A stretch of DNA of 64,000 nucleotides from NCBI GenBank assembly GCA_964007475.1, contig OZ023273.1, positions 1,240,001 to 1,304,000 of the forward strand, in the 5' to 3' direction. The notes beneath the pieces are model-generated. The model was not told the DNA's origin, made no database searches, and was given only the letters and a program-made list of their open reading frames with translations. Position 1 is the stretch's first letter. Each line of letters opens with the position of its first letter. This DNA comes from Hybos culiciformis (taxonomy: Eukaryota; Arthropoda; Insecta; Diptera; Hybotidae). Shown piece by piece: positions 52,536 to 64,000 of the stretch. The position numbers and the translations under genes are program-made.

Positions 52536-53561
52536 TAATCTAGATTTTAGTTAATTATAATTTATAATGTTTTGAATTAAATTTAATTTCACAATAGTGC
52601 TTCTCCTCAAAAAAATTTTAAAATAAAAATATTCTGTGTAAAAAAATTCAACATGCATTTTGTTACTGTAATTTCCTTTTGAGATTTAATTACACCAACC
52701 AAACGCAACTAGAATATTTTACGTTCAGAATATTTTTATTCCAAAATTTTCCTGAGAAACATTAAACTAAATTTTAACAAAAACATTTCATTAAACAATT
52801 TTTTTTAAAGACAACATTATTGTCACTTACAACCGTTTACTTTTCAGAATCTTACGATTCTTATGTTCAGAAAACAAAACAACACACCTTCACAGTTTTC
52901 CACTAGAGTTCTTATGTTCAGAGAGAGAAAAATTCCCTTAAGCGGCAAAACAACAAAAGCACAAAACAAAACAAAAAAAAACACACCTTCACAGTTTTCC
53001 ACTAGAGTTCCTATGTTCAGAGAGAGAAAAATTCCCTTGAGCGGCAAAACATCAAAAGCACAAAACAATATAAAAAGCTTACACCTTCACAGTTTTCCAC
53101 TAGAGTTTTTTGTGTAGGATCAGAAATTGTTTATAATGTTCGTTTGTTGATAGAGAGGTGCAGAAATTTTGTAGCACACAAAAGGATTTATTTTTTGTTA
53201 TTTTGCTTGTGTAAAATGATTACGCATGCGCAATGCTGGAAATTTTTTATATGAAAAATAAAAAGCTTTATTACTTTTGTTCAAGCAAGTTGTGCTAGCA
53301 CCTGATTAGCACCAAAACATTTTTTATAACTATAATTGCTGTGCGATAATGGTAAATTTTTAGTTTTTACTTTTTTCAGATTCTAACGCGATTTTTGAAA
53401 ATATTCAGAGTACTTTTGTTTGCCAGTATGTATTGAAAAAAAAAAACATATTGATTTAAAAACTCTAGCTAGTTATAATTTTTTTTATAATTTTATTTTG
53501 ATAAGGTATTTTTTAAGAGAGTGTGCTCTGCACCTGGAGCACCTTAGACCGCTCGCCACTG
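52404..53561. mobile_element. non-autonomous hAT element, 1158 bp
   Basis: Termini CAGTGGCGTGCGGT and, inverted, CAGTGGCGAGCGGT differ at one base of 14. A perfect 8-bp duplication ATTATACT (52396-52403, 53562-53569) flanks them. Inside are a 30-nt T run (52504-52533) and a minisatellite (52859-53108), but no transposase. Confidence 0.92.
52859..53108. repeat. minisatellite inside the hAT element
   Basis: Units of about 98-99 bp begin at 52884, 52983 and 53081 (ACACCTTCACAGTTTTCCAC), each followed by CTATGTTCAGAGAGAGAAA-like sequence and AGCGGCAAAACA; a partial unit precedes the first and the last is cut short. The open frames across it on both strands are products of the repetition. Confidence 0.85.
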
Positions 53562-53569
53562 ATTATACT

Positions 53570-56500
53570 ATCATAGTTCTCATATAGCTGTGGCAGCACG
53601 CTAATAATTCTTGAGTTATGTATAAAAGAAAACTTTTATGCTTTTTTTAAATGAGTGAGCACACCTGGGGTTTAAGTAACTTTTAGTAGACGAATGATTT
53701 TTGACATAGTTAATTAAAAATACAACTACGTGTGTCGATTCGTTTAATTTTAAATATATATTTTTACTTTACGAATGTTTTATTTAGCACTTAAATTAAA
53801 TATCCAAGTTGCTATTTTATTTTTATCACAAACGCTTTATTCTTTAAATGTTCTTACATCAAAGTATTTTCATATATGTATATACCTATATAAATTTGAC
53901 ATTTTATTATAATTATATTTATATGTGCAAAAAATATATATTATATTTTTATAATCAATAAAATAAAATTATAAATAATATCCTTTTGATAATTATAAGT
54001 ATAAAATTAAACATAATTTAATAATAATAAAAAAAAAAAAATTTTAATATAATAAATTATGAAATTAATAATTCAATTATTTTATTGTAGATTGAGATAT
54101 CTTTTTTTTTTTTTAAATGAAAATCTGCTGTACAAAAAAAAAATTATATATATGAAAATCACGTAATTTAAGAACGTGATAAATTTAACTCATAATATTC
54201 TTTATTATCATTGAACTCTTTTTTTTTTTTTTTTAGAAAAGTATTTTATTAAAATATAGTATCGAGAAATTTAATTTTATCTTCGAAATTTTATCTACAT
54301 TATAAAAAAAAATAATAGTTTTAAGTGAATTCAAAGTTTTAATAAGGAACTATGAAAAACTATACAGAATGTTACTTTATAGTCCTCATATTGTTCTCAT
54401 TTCGATTATTTTATAAAAAAAAAATTATGTTAAAAAAAAATTCTCAGCAAATTGGATGTAAGTTAAAAATTTATATTAAAAATAATTGAAAATATTAAAA
54501 CAAAAAATTTTTTTTATCAGACTTTGAATTGTTCTACCACCAAGTATAAAATTTTGTTTTGTTCCAATTCCAAATGAGGACTATCAATATTTTGACATTT
54601 TGCGTTAGCAGGTTTAAAGTAAATTAAAACAGATGTCCATAAATTAATACATTAGAAACATTTTGTTACTATTTTTTAATAATCCTATAAAATTAAAATT
54701 TTTATAAAATTATATTGATTTATGTCTAGAATCAAATTTTTAGAATATTTTTTTTTGTAAATTAAAAAATATCAATATAAAAATCTATTGTCGAAATGAC
54801 AAACCGTATGTATATAAATAACAAGAAAGTTATGTTCAGTCTCATCATAAATCAATTTCATTAAAGAAATAATGACAAAAAATAACTACAAAGTTAAATG
54901 TAGACAATTTGAGCATAATGTATCTATATGTATATGATTCTAAAAGATAAAACAACATGAACAAAAAAAAAACAATAAAAGCATAAATAAACAGAATTAA
55001 AACGTGAAATGTTTGTAAAAAACCAAAAAAAATAAAAGCGCACCAAAAAATAAAGCAATTTTGTTTCAATAAAAAAAAAAATTTGGGTCATGAACGCTAG
55101 TCAAAAGAATAAATTAAGAACAATAAATATTGTAGATTTTTTCACTAATTTCAGAGGACAATTTATGACTTTATTTAGTGTATACACAATTTCAAAGGTT
55201 ATGTATTTTGATCTCAATGAAATTATATGCAATAAAAAAATAAAAAAAATAAAAGTAAATTTTGATAATATTATTAAAAAAATTGTATTTTTTATATACT
55301 GATGGCTAATGGTTAATTGCAGTAAAAATAAGTAAGCATACGTCGGTTCAATGTTCTAGAAACAAGATCCATTAAGCTCTAATTTTCGTTCAAAAATGTG
55401 CAGTGCTGCAATTCTTTAGCGATAAGCTAGTATGAAAGCCGTTTGCAAATCATAGTTTGCTTTTATGTTTAATTAGAGTGTAATCGACTCTAATGATTTT
55501 TTAAAAGTGCGATGTTTTAAAATGTCCTTACTCAATTTGACAAAAAAAAACATATTTAAGATTTTCCGTAGATTTACTGTCGACTATTTCACTGATTAAT
55601 TGGTAATCTGCCTCTGCATTATTTTATTAGCAAACACATGATACAGCAACACTACGAAATATATAAATTAAAAAGACTGCAAACCAAAGGTAGAAATCGA
55701 ATTATAGACGTAGTCTTAACAAAGTACAGGTATTTATAGTTATAATAGATCTTGGCAAAAACTTTCGCACAAAGATGGCTTAAACTTCTAAACTCAAAGT
55801 GTTAAAAGTGTATAAAAGAAACATTAAATAATTTCAATTCAAACAAAGTTAATTACAACGACGAAAAAAAGTATAAATATCGAAAAAAAAAATTGTAATT
55901 TTTTTTATGTAAATGAATTAAGTGAAAAGTTTTTCATTAATAAAAACGAAAATTTTAATATATATTTTTTTTTTGCCTGATGCACACACATGAGTTGTGC
56001 ACGTAAAAGATAAACTTAAAGAAAATTTAACATTCTTCTTCATTTTTTTTTTATTATATATTATTGTTAAAATGAAAATATCACAACATGGGGTGAAAAT
56101 ATTTGCACTAATCATATTTTTACTTTTAAGTTTCGTTTTTTTTTTCTTTTTTTTGTCTTAATAAGTATTTTCAACTTCATGTTTAATTTTCAGAGCAAAA
56201 TGTTTTTATAATTCAGGGAAAACTGCGCAATATTATTTAATTTATATGGGTGGTCTGTTGAAAGTATTTTAAATGATAAAAAGTCTAGGAATAAAATTAA
56301 AATTTTTTTTATCATGACATGAAAATTTTTATTTTATTATTTTCGAAACAAGAAATTGCTTTCTAATGTCCTTTCTGGGATAACTATAAAATACAGCCAG
56401 TCAGATTATAAAGACTTTTAAGTCATCTAAAAATTCTCATTGGACATAACACTTCTAGAATATAATATAGGATTAAAAAATTTCTTTAATGCGAAACAGA

Positions 56501-58525
56501 ACTTGTTTTACACTTGTTGGTCTTCGCTCGTCCCTGACTAATTTCCTCACAAAAATATGACGAAGAAACATTTTTAAACACACATATAAGAAAAACAAAA
56601 AACAAAAAAAATGAACGTGTAAGAAAAAGTTTTCACTTTATCCTAAAAGACTTAATGATTCTCAAGAACAAAATAATAATAAGAAGAAGAAAAAAAAAAA
56701 ATAATAATCAAGAAAGTAGAAAAATAGCAATATCCTGTATAAAAACCATTATCTGTTAGAGTCACGTAAACAAACTATTTTAGAGTAAAAACTTTCAAAA
56801 CGGAAGTTCCAAAAAAGCAGATAAATATACACAAAACTTCTTAATACATTTAGAAAAAATAAAATAAAAATAAAATACAAAAATAAAAGTAAAGAAGAAT
56901 TAATATATATTAACCATACTGTTCTTTTTGTTTACTATTTTTCTGATATTATTTACTCCTGAAAATATTTAGAAAGGGGTTAAAAAAGAATTTTTCTTTT
57001 TTTGATAATTCGAAATTATAATATAGGTATTAATAATAATATCACTTTGAGTACCTACATAATAATTATTATTATAATACATATATATAAAATAAAATGA
57101 TTTAATTAATTTGATATACTTAATTCGATTACAACTTGTTCTTGTTCTTTTATCAATAATAAGATCCATAATTTTATCTTATAATTAAGTTTTGAAAAAT
57201 TATATCAAGTTGAATCTTTTGTAAAAGTCCATTGAAACAGTATATAAGTTTTTGTGATATAGGATCCATCTTATTTAAATTTTGAATCTAACTAAGTAAA
57301 TAGATCTAATCTAACTATGTATAATAAAGAGAGGCAATGAATCAAATTTTTATTTTATTCAAATTAATTAAAAAAAATATTTAAAACATTATATATGAAC
57401 TCTATAGCAAAAATTTCCATCATTTTAACCATTTAATATCCACGGACACCAAAAAAAATTCCATTTAGATTCATAATACATAGTTTATTATTTGTATATA
57501 CTATCTACATTCCTTTGAACTTTACACATTATATTGAAGGTATATTGAAGAAAAAAGTAAACTTAATATCTTCTCCCTCACAAGAAAGTATTATATACCA
57601 TAAAATAAAAAACAAAAAATCTCTAAACATTAAAAATATTTTCTCTTAATGAATATTTTACGGACTTTTAATAGGAAAGTAATAAATGAAGGTATATATT
57701 CTTTTCACAACTTTACATTTCTCTTTTTATCCTTCTTTCAAATGTAAATTAACAATAACTAACTTCGGTTGTTTTTTTTTTTCTTCTTTTATACTCAACC
57801 AAATATTTTTTTATTACATTCTTAAACTTTTGCAATAACAATTTTATTTATATTCGAGATTTTATGACTCCTAAGGGGCAACAAAAAAAAAAAAAGAAGA
57901 AAATCATTTCCAGTGAACTTTTGTATAAGAAAGAACTCGAATGAAAACACAATCTCGTAACTTTTAAAAATGTATAATAGAAAAATATGGGGGGTTGTTA
58001 TTTTTGAATGTACCTATATTTATTTAAAATTTATTTTTATTTTTTTTGAGAAATTTTGTTGTCCTTCTACATATAGGTTCTTGTAAAAAGTGAAAACTTA
58101 CTTCCATATTATATTTTCAATTCGTTCAAATATCATTTTCTTATGAGATTGTTATCTTAAAATATAATGTTTCTATTGGTTTTTATATAGTGGACAACAT
58201 TCAATTTAATTCTTTCTTTTTTTTAACGAATAAAAAACGAAATAGTAGATCAAAAACTGAAAAAAATCTATTTTATAATGTCTAAATTATAATCGATTAA
58301 CAAAGAGAGTTTCTTAAATGTCAAAAAAAATTATTTGACCACCTACGGGAGATCTGAAGAAAACATCTTATTGAGTGTCTTATTAAGTATTTTATCACTA
58401 AAAATATTTTCCCGATTCTTTCATTAAGTGTGAAAAAACATTCAGGTACCAATAATCGGCGACAAAATCTATTTAACCTAAATATTTTAATTTTCCAATT
58501 TTATAGATATTAAGGAATTATTACT
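53570..58525. other. AT-rich non-coding
   Basis: Nearly 5 kb with no coding-like patch and no clear mobile element. Confidence 0.5.
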
Positions 58526-58533
58526 ATAAAAAG

Positions 58534-58849
58534 CAAAAAGCATGTATATAAAGAGGAATCAGTCCCATACAAAAAAAAGAATTGAAATAGTGAAACAAAA
58601 AATCCATATCACAACCCCATGAGCTTTTTTTTTTTTTTTTGAGAATTCCACTCTCACAAAAGCTTTTAAAACTTTAAAAATTGTATAGAACTGTTGTTAT
58701 TTTTGAACTTTTAAAAACTTTTGTGAGAGTGGAATTCTCAAAAAATTCAAAAAAAAAGCTCATGGGGTTGTAATATGGATTTTTTGTTTCACTATTTTAA
58801 TTCTTTTTTTTTGTATGGGACTGATTCCTTTTTATATACATGCTTTTTG
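58534..58849. mobile_element. palindromic hAT-like MITE, copy 2
   Basis: 316 bp, CAAAAAGCATG...CATGCTTTTTG, arms complementary over nearly the whole length. It is flanked by a perfect 8-bp direct repeat ATAAAAAG (58526-58533 and 58850-58857), which points to a hAT-type transposase acting in trans. Same family as 28942-29259. No coding capacity. Confidence 0.8.
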
Positions 58850-59970
58850 ATAAAAAGTAACAAAATTCTATTATATTTATATTTAGATTTTTATTTTGTT
58901 TACAAAGTATAAATCAGAAAACACTTTGAAATTCACATCTCTTAAATATTTTATAAACGTTTTATTGGAATTTTAAGCATAATGTTTTTTGTACTTTATA
59001 CATTATATGCATAAATATAAAAATGTTTGTACAATATTCTGTATTATACAATATAACGTATTTTCTATATAAAAAAAAAATTGTTATCAATTGTATGGTT
59101 GACATCATATGCAATTTTATGTTTTGTATTTTTTTTTTTTTTATTATTATTATTTTCATATATATATATTTTCTGATAACATATTAAACGAATTTTTCTA
59201 TTAAAGTATAGCAAAGAAAAAAAAAAAAAAGAGAAAAAAAACCAGCAATGACGAAAAAAATATAAAGTTTTGCAATAGAAATTGCAAAAATTGCTATAAT
59301 TTTATTGTGCACAATCTAGCAGAAAAACTGTATATATGGCTTGTATTTTTTTTTTTTATTATTTTGTTTGAAATACTTTCGTATATATTTTCCTAGATAA
59401 ATACATAACATTATACAACATATACAAAATGTAAAAAAGGGAAAAGATAATAAGAGTTCAATTTAAAAATAAAGACAACAACATCTGTATTATTTTGTAT
59501 ATCCTGACAAACAGAAAAGAAGAAGAAAAAAAAAAAAAAATGTTCTTTATTTTTTTTTTTGCCTCAATATTTATAAGAAAGATGGTAATTTTTATTTCAT
59601 TATTGATAACAATATATCGAATATAAGAAAGAATTTTTATTACAGTTCAATAGTTCTTTTATTATCGAAATAAAATTATTATCTTCTTATACAACATGAG
59701 AGGGTAGAAAAAAAAAATAATAATAAAAAAATAAACACACAAATATGAAATTGTAGAAAACTTAAATGTCTTCTTTTTTTTTTTATAATAGTAATATTTT
59801 TTATTATAGTGCTAAAAAATGAGGACAGTATGAAGTGTTCAATGCAAAAACAGCAGTTGTATAGTTAAGATAAGAAAAAAAATCATAATATAAATTTTAT
59901 AAGTAGTTAATAATGTAATTCTAAAGCATTTTATTTATATTCACACAGGAAATCTATATTTGAGTAATAA

Positions 59971-60005
59971 TTACTTGAAATTACTTGAAATTACTTGAAA
60001 TTACT
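59971..60005. repeat. tandem repeat, 10-bp unit TTACTTGAAA
   Basis: Three exact units and half of a fourth, just upstream of the 60.1-kb element. Confidence 0.9.
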
Positions 60006-60122
60006 GAATGATGATTTCGTCCTTGTATTAAGCTTTAAACCCTGGTATCAACTTGACAGCTATATAATTGAAAATTCTTGATTTTAATTTTTTTAATTTG
60101 TATGGAATTGTATTTTTGATGC

Positions 60123-60624
60123 GGCGAAGTGCAATAACTCATCGGTACTTAACTCATCGGTCGATTTTGGATAAGTTATATCCATTTTAACTCATCCGAA
60201 AATTGGCGGATGAGTTATATCCTTTGGAATGACATAACTCATCCACCTCAATGCTTATTTGTGACAAACACTACCGTACTTATTCCTTGGCCGATGATTG
60301 GCCCCATTTTTGTGTTAGCGCCGCAAATCCCACTGACCAACCACCAGTCCGCACGCCCGCAGCCCTTACCCTCCACCCCCTTCTCTCGTTCTGGGACACT
60401 CCCTCTACTGCTAACACAAAAAAGGGACCAATCAGGTCGGTAAATGTAATGTATTTATCTCATCGGCCAATGAGTAAATACCCAAGTTTTTGTCACAAAT
60501 CACAAATAAGCATTGAGTTGGATGAGTTATGTCATTCCAAAGGATGTAACTCATCGGCCAATTTTCGGATGAGTTAAAAAAATCGACCGATGAGTTAAGT
60601 ACCGATGAGTTATTGCGCGGACCC
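60123..60624. mobile_element. long-TIR element with 9-10 bp duplication (MULE-like?)
   Basis: A direct repeat TTTTTGATGC (60113-60122 and 60625-60634) flanks two complementary arms (60123-60319 and 60410-60624) and a 90-nt loop of about 63 percent GC. The arms carry many copies of AACTCATCGG or AACTCATCC in both orientations. A 9-10 bp duplication with long TIRs fits Mutator-like elements; P, Merlin and hAT are less good matches. The open frames through it are not coding. Confidence 0.75.
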
Positions 60625-60634
60625 TTTTTGATGC

Positions 60635-63192
60635 TGCTGTGAGATTAATTTTATGATGTTTTCAAATTTTTCTTAATTTTCCTGTTTTTCATCTGTTTTG
60701 TTTAACATGTTCTTTTGACTTAATCTCGCAACAAATCGAATTATAATATTGACGTATAAATTCCAAAAAAAAAAAGATATTTCAAAAATATAAAAATAAA
60801 ATTATTCTATTAAAAATTCAAATAAATTTTTAATTACAGTACAGAGCAGAACAATATTTTTTCTGCTTCCTTCAAAATACAGATATGTGATATTGTAACA
60901 CCGAGCTCTTGAATTTTTATATAAAAAAAAAATTATTTTGTGATAAAAACAATAAGTTAATCTGTGTGTTTATTTCATTCTATCAGCAAAAATTTTGTAA
61001 TTTTTTCCTAATCCATCATATAACTTAAGAAGAAATATAATATATTCTCATTTATAACATAATCGAAATTTAACTATTTTTAAAAGTAAAAAAAAAATAA
61101 AATAATATAATATTTAAATTAAATATAAATTTATCAGAATTTACAAATTATAAAATGATAGTTGGAAGTAAGCTAAAAAATTTTAAATTAAAAAAACAAA
61201 TGTTAAGAATGAATCCACATATTGCTATCAGCTTCATGCAACTACAAAAGGATTGAAATCAAGACCCATGTTAAGATGTCGTTCAATTTTCAATCATGTT
61301 TGTGAAGTCTGTTATTCCGACTATTATAAGAAATTGGACAAAATTAAAAGACAAAATAAATAATAAAAGTTGTAATAAATAATTTATTTCTAAAATGTTG
61401 TTTAAATTGATTTTAACAAAAAGTTTTCAGTGTATCCACACATCATAAAAGCTATGCCGTAACCTGTCCAAATATTTCAGTCTCTATTTTTGTCAAAAAA
61501 GCTACATTGTACAAAAGAATCTTAAAATATAAAATAAATAGAAAATAATCTTAAAATATCGAAAAGAAAATATTGAATCCTTGACCGGAAGTCAAATAAA
61601 TTGTTAAGTAAGCAATACGTTTGTTTTATTCTTTTTTTAAATATCGGATTAAAAATTCGAACTTCTACTAAAATCTACTACTAAAATCAATGAAAATAAC
61701 TATTTTACTTTTACTAATTATATAATTTTAATTTTCGAGATTTCGTTTTACATATAAATTAATGCTATCTTAATATAGTAAGACTTCCAAAAAGCTACAC
61801 TACATTTCAACATTTTCTTCTTCGAAGATTACACAGAAGTTTCAAATAAAATAATTTTAATCATTTATTTTAAGAATTTATATCTTAATAATAATAAGAA
61901 AAAAAAAATTATATTTTTTCTTTGATAAAATGCGACAATAACTAAAATAAGGATTTTAAAATGCAATTTAATGGAAAAAAAAGGAAGAAAAAAATATATA
62001 ATTTTTTTTTATTTATTTTTTTTAAATTATATCCTATAAGTATATAATTTGTTGGCCGCAAAATGAATTTTTTCATAATATGTGCAAAAAAAAAAAAAAT
62101 AATAAAATAAAAATTGGTCCTTGAAAGCAAGAAGAAAATAGTTAACACACGTCTACATCAAGGTTACAATATACAGTAAATTATTGCCAGATGAAGGTAT
62201 ATTCCAAAAATAATATTCCTTAGTTATAGTGCTCTCAAATCTAATATCGAATTCTTATTTAACTTTTATTTAATTTTTATGAATTCCTCGTACTTGAAAA
62301 TAAAATAGGATCAATTATGACGTTTTGCCTATTTTAAATATATATTCTTTTATTTTTGCAGAGGGCTTAAAATCGTTCCAAACAAAAATTTGAAGACTAG
62401 TAAGAATTTTATTATTCCTACGAAACGTTTCGTCTACTTTTCAAATACACGGCTGACAATGCCTTAGTGTTGGTAATGGTTAAGTACATAAAAGAAGTCA
62501 TAAGTTCTCTTTTTAACTGAACTAACTTATAAAGTTTAGCTTGCATATTTTGCTTAAAATTGATTTAGAAATATATTACTTAAATAGTTTACTTCTTATA
62601 CATTCTAAATCTAATTGTGAGTCATCACTTCATTTTCATATGACCAATAAATAGTTAATCCTTGAATCTGTTTCTTATTCATTGAGTTGCTCCTATAATT
62701 TTTGATTTAAGAATTTTCATTGTTCTATTACATAATATAACTTCATATGGTTGGAGAAAAAAAAAAACCAAAAAATTCTAGCTCGAATCACAAATAATAT
62801 TCTTTTCTTTAGGAATAATGCCAATTTATATCAAAATAAGAGAAGACCAAAAAAAAAACACTTTTTTGATTTATAAAAAAAAAATACTATATTGATGGAA
62901 TAATATGATAAGAAGAAATATATATTTTCTTTTGGATTTAAAGTTGGCATAAAAAATGCAAAAACTATACAATGAAGTTAAAAAAAAAAAAAAATTAAAT
63001 TTGAATGAATTTTTATAGGTTTAAAATAAACTTGAAAATATTACAATATTTAAAAATATTTAATTTATTTTTTTTAATTATTTATTTTTAAAATAAATAT
63101 TAATTTGTTTTCATAACCACTATTTCTTTTTTTTTCTTGATTTTACCCAATTTTTAACCTATTAAAAATATAAAAAAAATTACTATCAAATT
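60635..63192. other. AT-rich non-coding
   Basis: Low-complexity; a GC-shifted patch near 62375-62475 follows an acceptor-like TTTTTGCAG but is not open in any long frame. Confidence 0.45.
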
Positions 63193-63306
63193 ACTTGGCC
63201 TAATTCGAACATCGTACAATCTCATCAGTTCGATCCAATCTGAAGGATGAAATTCTCCGAGTTCGGACCCTGGAGTTAGAAGTTCTCCACCGGCCAAGGA
63301 TTGAAA
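63193..63306 (-). pseudogene. open coding-like segment, unrecognised
   Basis: On the minus strand 38 codons are open with balanced composition, about 45-50 percent GC against about 20 percent around it: FQSLAGGELLTPGSELGEFH then PSDWIELMRLYDVRIRPS. A GT that could be a donor follows at 63194-63193, but no AG acceptor lies within the preceding AT-rich stretch and an in-frame stop precedes it. This looks like a fragment of a gene or transposon ORF rather than a working exon. I do not recognise the family. Confidence 0.3.
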
Positions 63307-64000
63307 TAATTAAAATTTTTTTAAATAATTGATTCTAATAAAAATTACTAAGTCTAAATTCTAAAGCTAAATTCCAAATATAGTTCTTAACTATCCAAGA
63401 TATTGACATTCTAACATGGCATTTAAATACTATAAACAATTTCATAATAATAGTATATGTTGGTCAATTATTTTGATTATAAAGCTAAAATTATAAATAT
63501 TTCACAAAATTTAATATAATAAGATTACAAAAACTAAATTTAAGAACTATATAAATTAAATTAAATCTCTATAATTTTTTTTCTCTCTAAAAATTATAGA
63601 AATTTTATATTTGAAAGAATAAACTTAAAGAAATTTAAATTTTAATATTTTAACATATTGTAACATAATTTAAACTTTATGCAAACAAAAAATAAAAAAA
63701 AAAATTTCTTCTTTTTTTTTTTTTATATCTGCTGTACCTATTTCCAAAAGTAATTTCTGTTTTATTTGTGCAGAAATATATGTTGTATGTTCTGTTAAAA
63801 TATTAATTTAATTCATAAAGTAAATATTTAAAGTAAAAAGAGGATTTTCAAAAAATGTTAAAAAAAAAAAATAAAATATATTTTATAGATAGAGTTTACA
63901 CAAAAATTAAATTAAATAGAATAAAAAAGTAAAAATTAAAGTATTTAAATATACGTATATTATTTTTTTATATTTATGTTAAAAAAATATTTCTTTACTT

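Noticed and set aside
52844..53117. Open frames on both strands across a repeated segment
   Set aside because: They exist because a 98-99 bp unit is repeated inside a hAT element; the peptides are repeats with no domain.
60210..60577. Two overlapping open frames, up to 108 codons
   Set aside because: They run through the arms and GC-rich loop of an inverted-repeat element and resemble no transposase.

Overview
This is an AT-rich (roughly three-quarters A+T or more) animal nuclear window, most probably from an insect. The evidence is a spliced ABCC transporter of the insect lethal(2)03659/MRP4-like type with 54-220 nt GT-AG introns, a single-exon FoxB-type forkhead gene, a jockey/CR1-like non-LTR retrotransposon tail, a tRNA-derived SINE-like sequence, and many short non-autonomous DNA transposons. 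I cannot resolve the order. There are no operons, bacterial promoters, CRISPR arrays or clear functional RNA genes.

Layout. 1-18.9 kb is AT-rich non-coding DNA with a small TA-flanked inverted-repeat element (1221-1443), a decayed coding-like patch (6385-6706), a SINE-like element (about 12580-12710) and a weak orphan exon candidate (15381-15570, minus). 18904-23512 (minus) holds a complete eight-exon ABCC gene that I rebuilt splice by splice to 1304 aa with no frame break. 23.5-38.9 kb holds a 508-bp mariner-like fold-back MITE (27156-27663), a hAT-like palindromic MITE (28942-29259), a degenerate interspersed repeat (30.8-31.25 kb), a 5'-truncated LINE (33.15-33.93 kb), a palindromic element (35699-35943) and a 106-bp (ATT)n array. 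38968-39699 (minus) is the FoxB-like gene. From 40 kb onward the window is a graveyard of DNA transposons: hAT-type elements with readable or near-readable 8-bp target duplications (40461-40994, 44123-44670, 52404-53561, 58534-58849), a 4-nt-loop palindrome (45792-46043), an inverted-repeat element (50263-50688) and a long-TIR element with a 9-10 bp duplication and a GC-rich loop (60123-60624).

The two intact genes are unrelated: one encodes a plasma-membrane-type export pump, the other a nuclear transcription factor. They lie about 15 kb apart on the same strand. The most notable points are the altered DNA-recognition helix of the FoxB-like protein, the two palindromic hAT-like MITEs whose arms agree with each other better than the two copies do, and the unusual long-TIR element at 60.1-60.6 kb. 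I found no convincing new multigene system. Several short coding-like patches that I could not identify are listed with low confidence.
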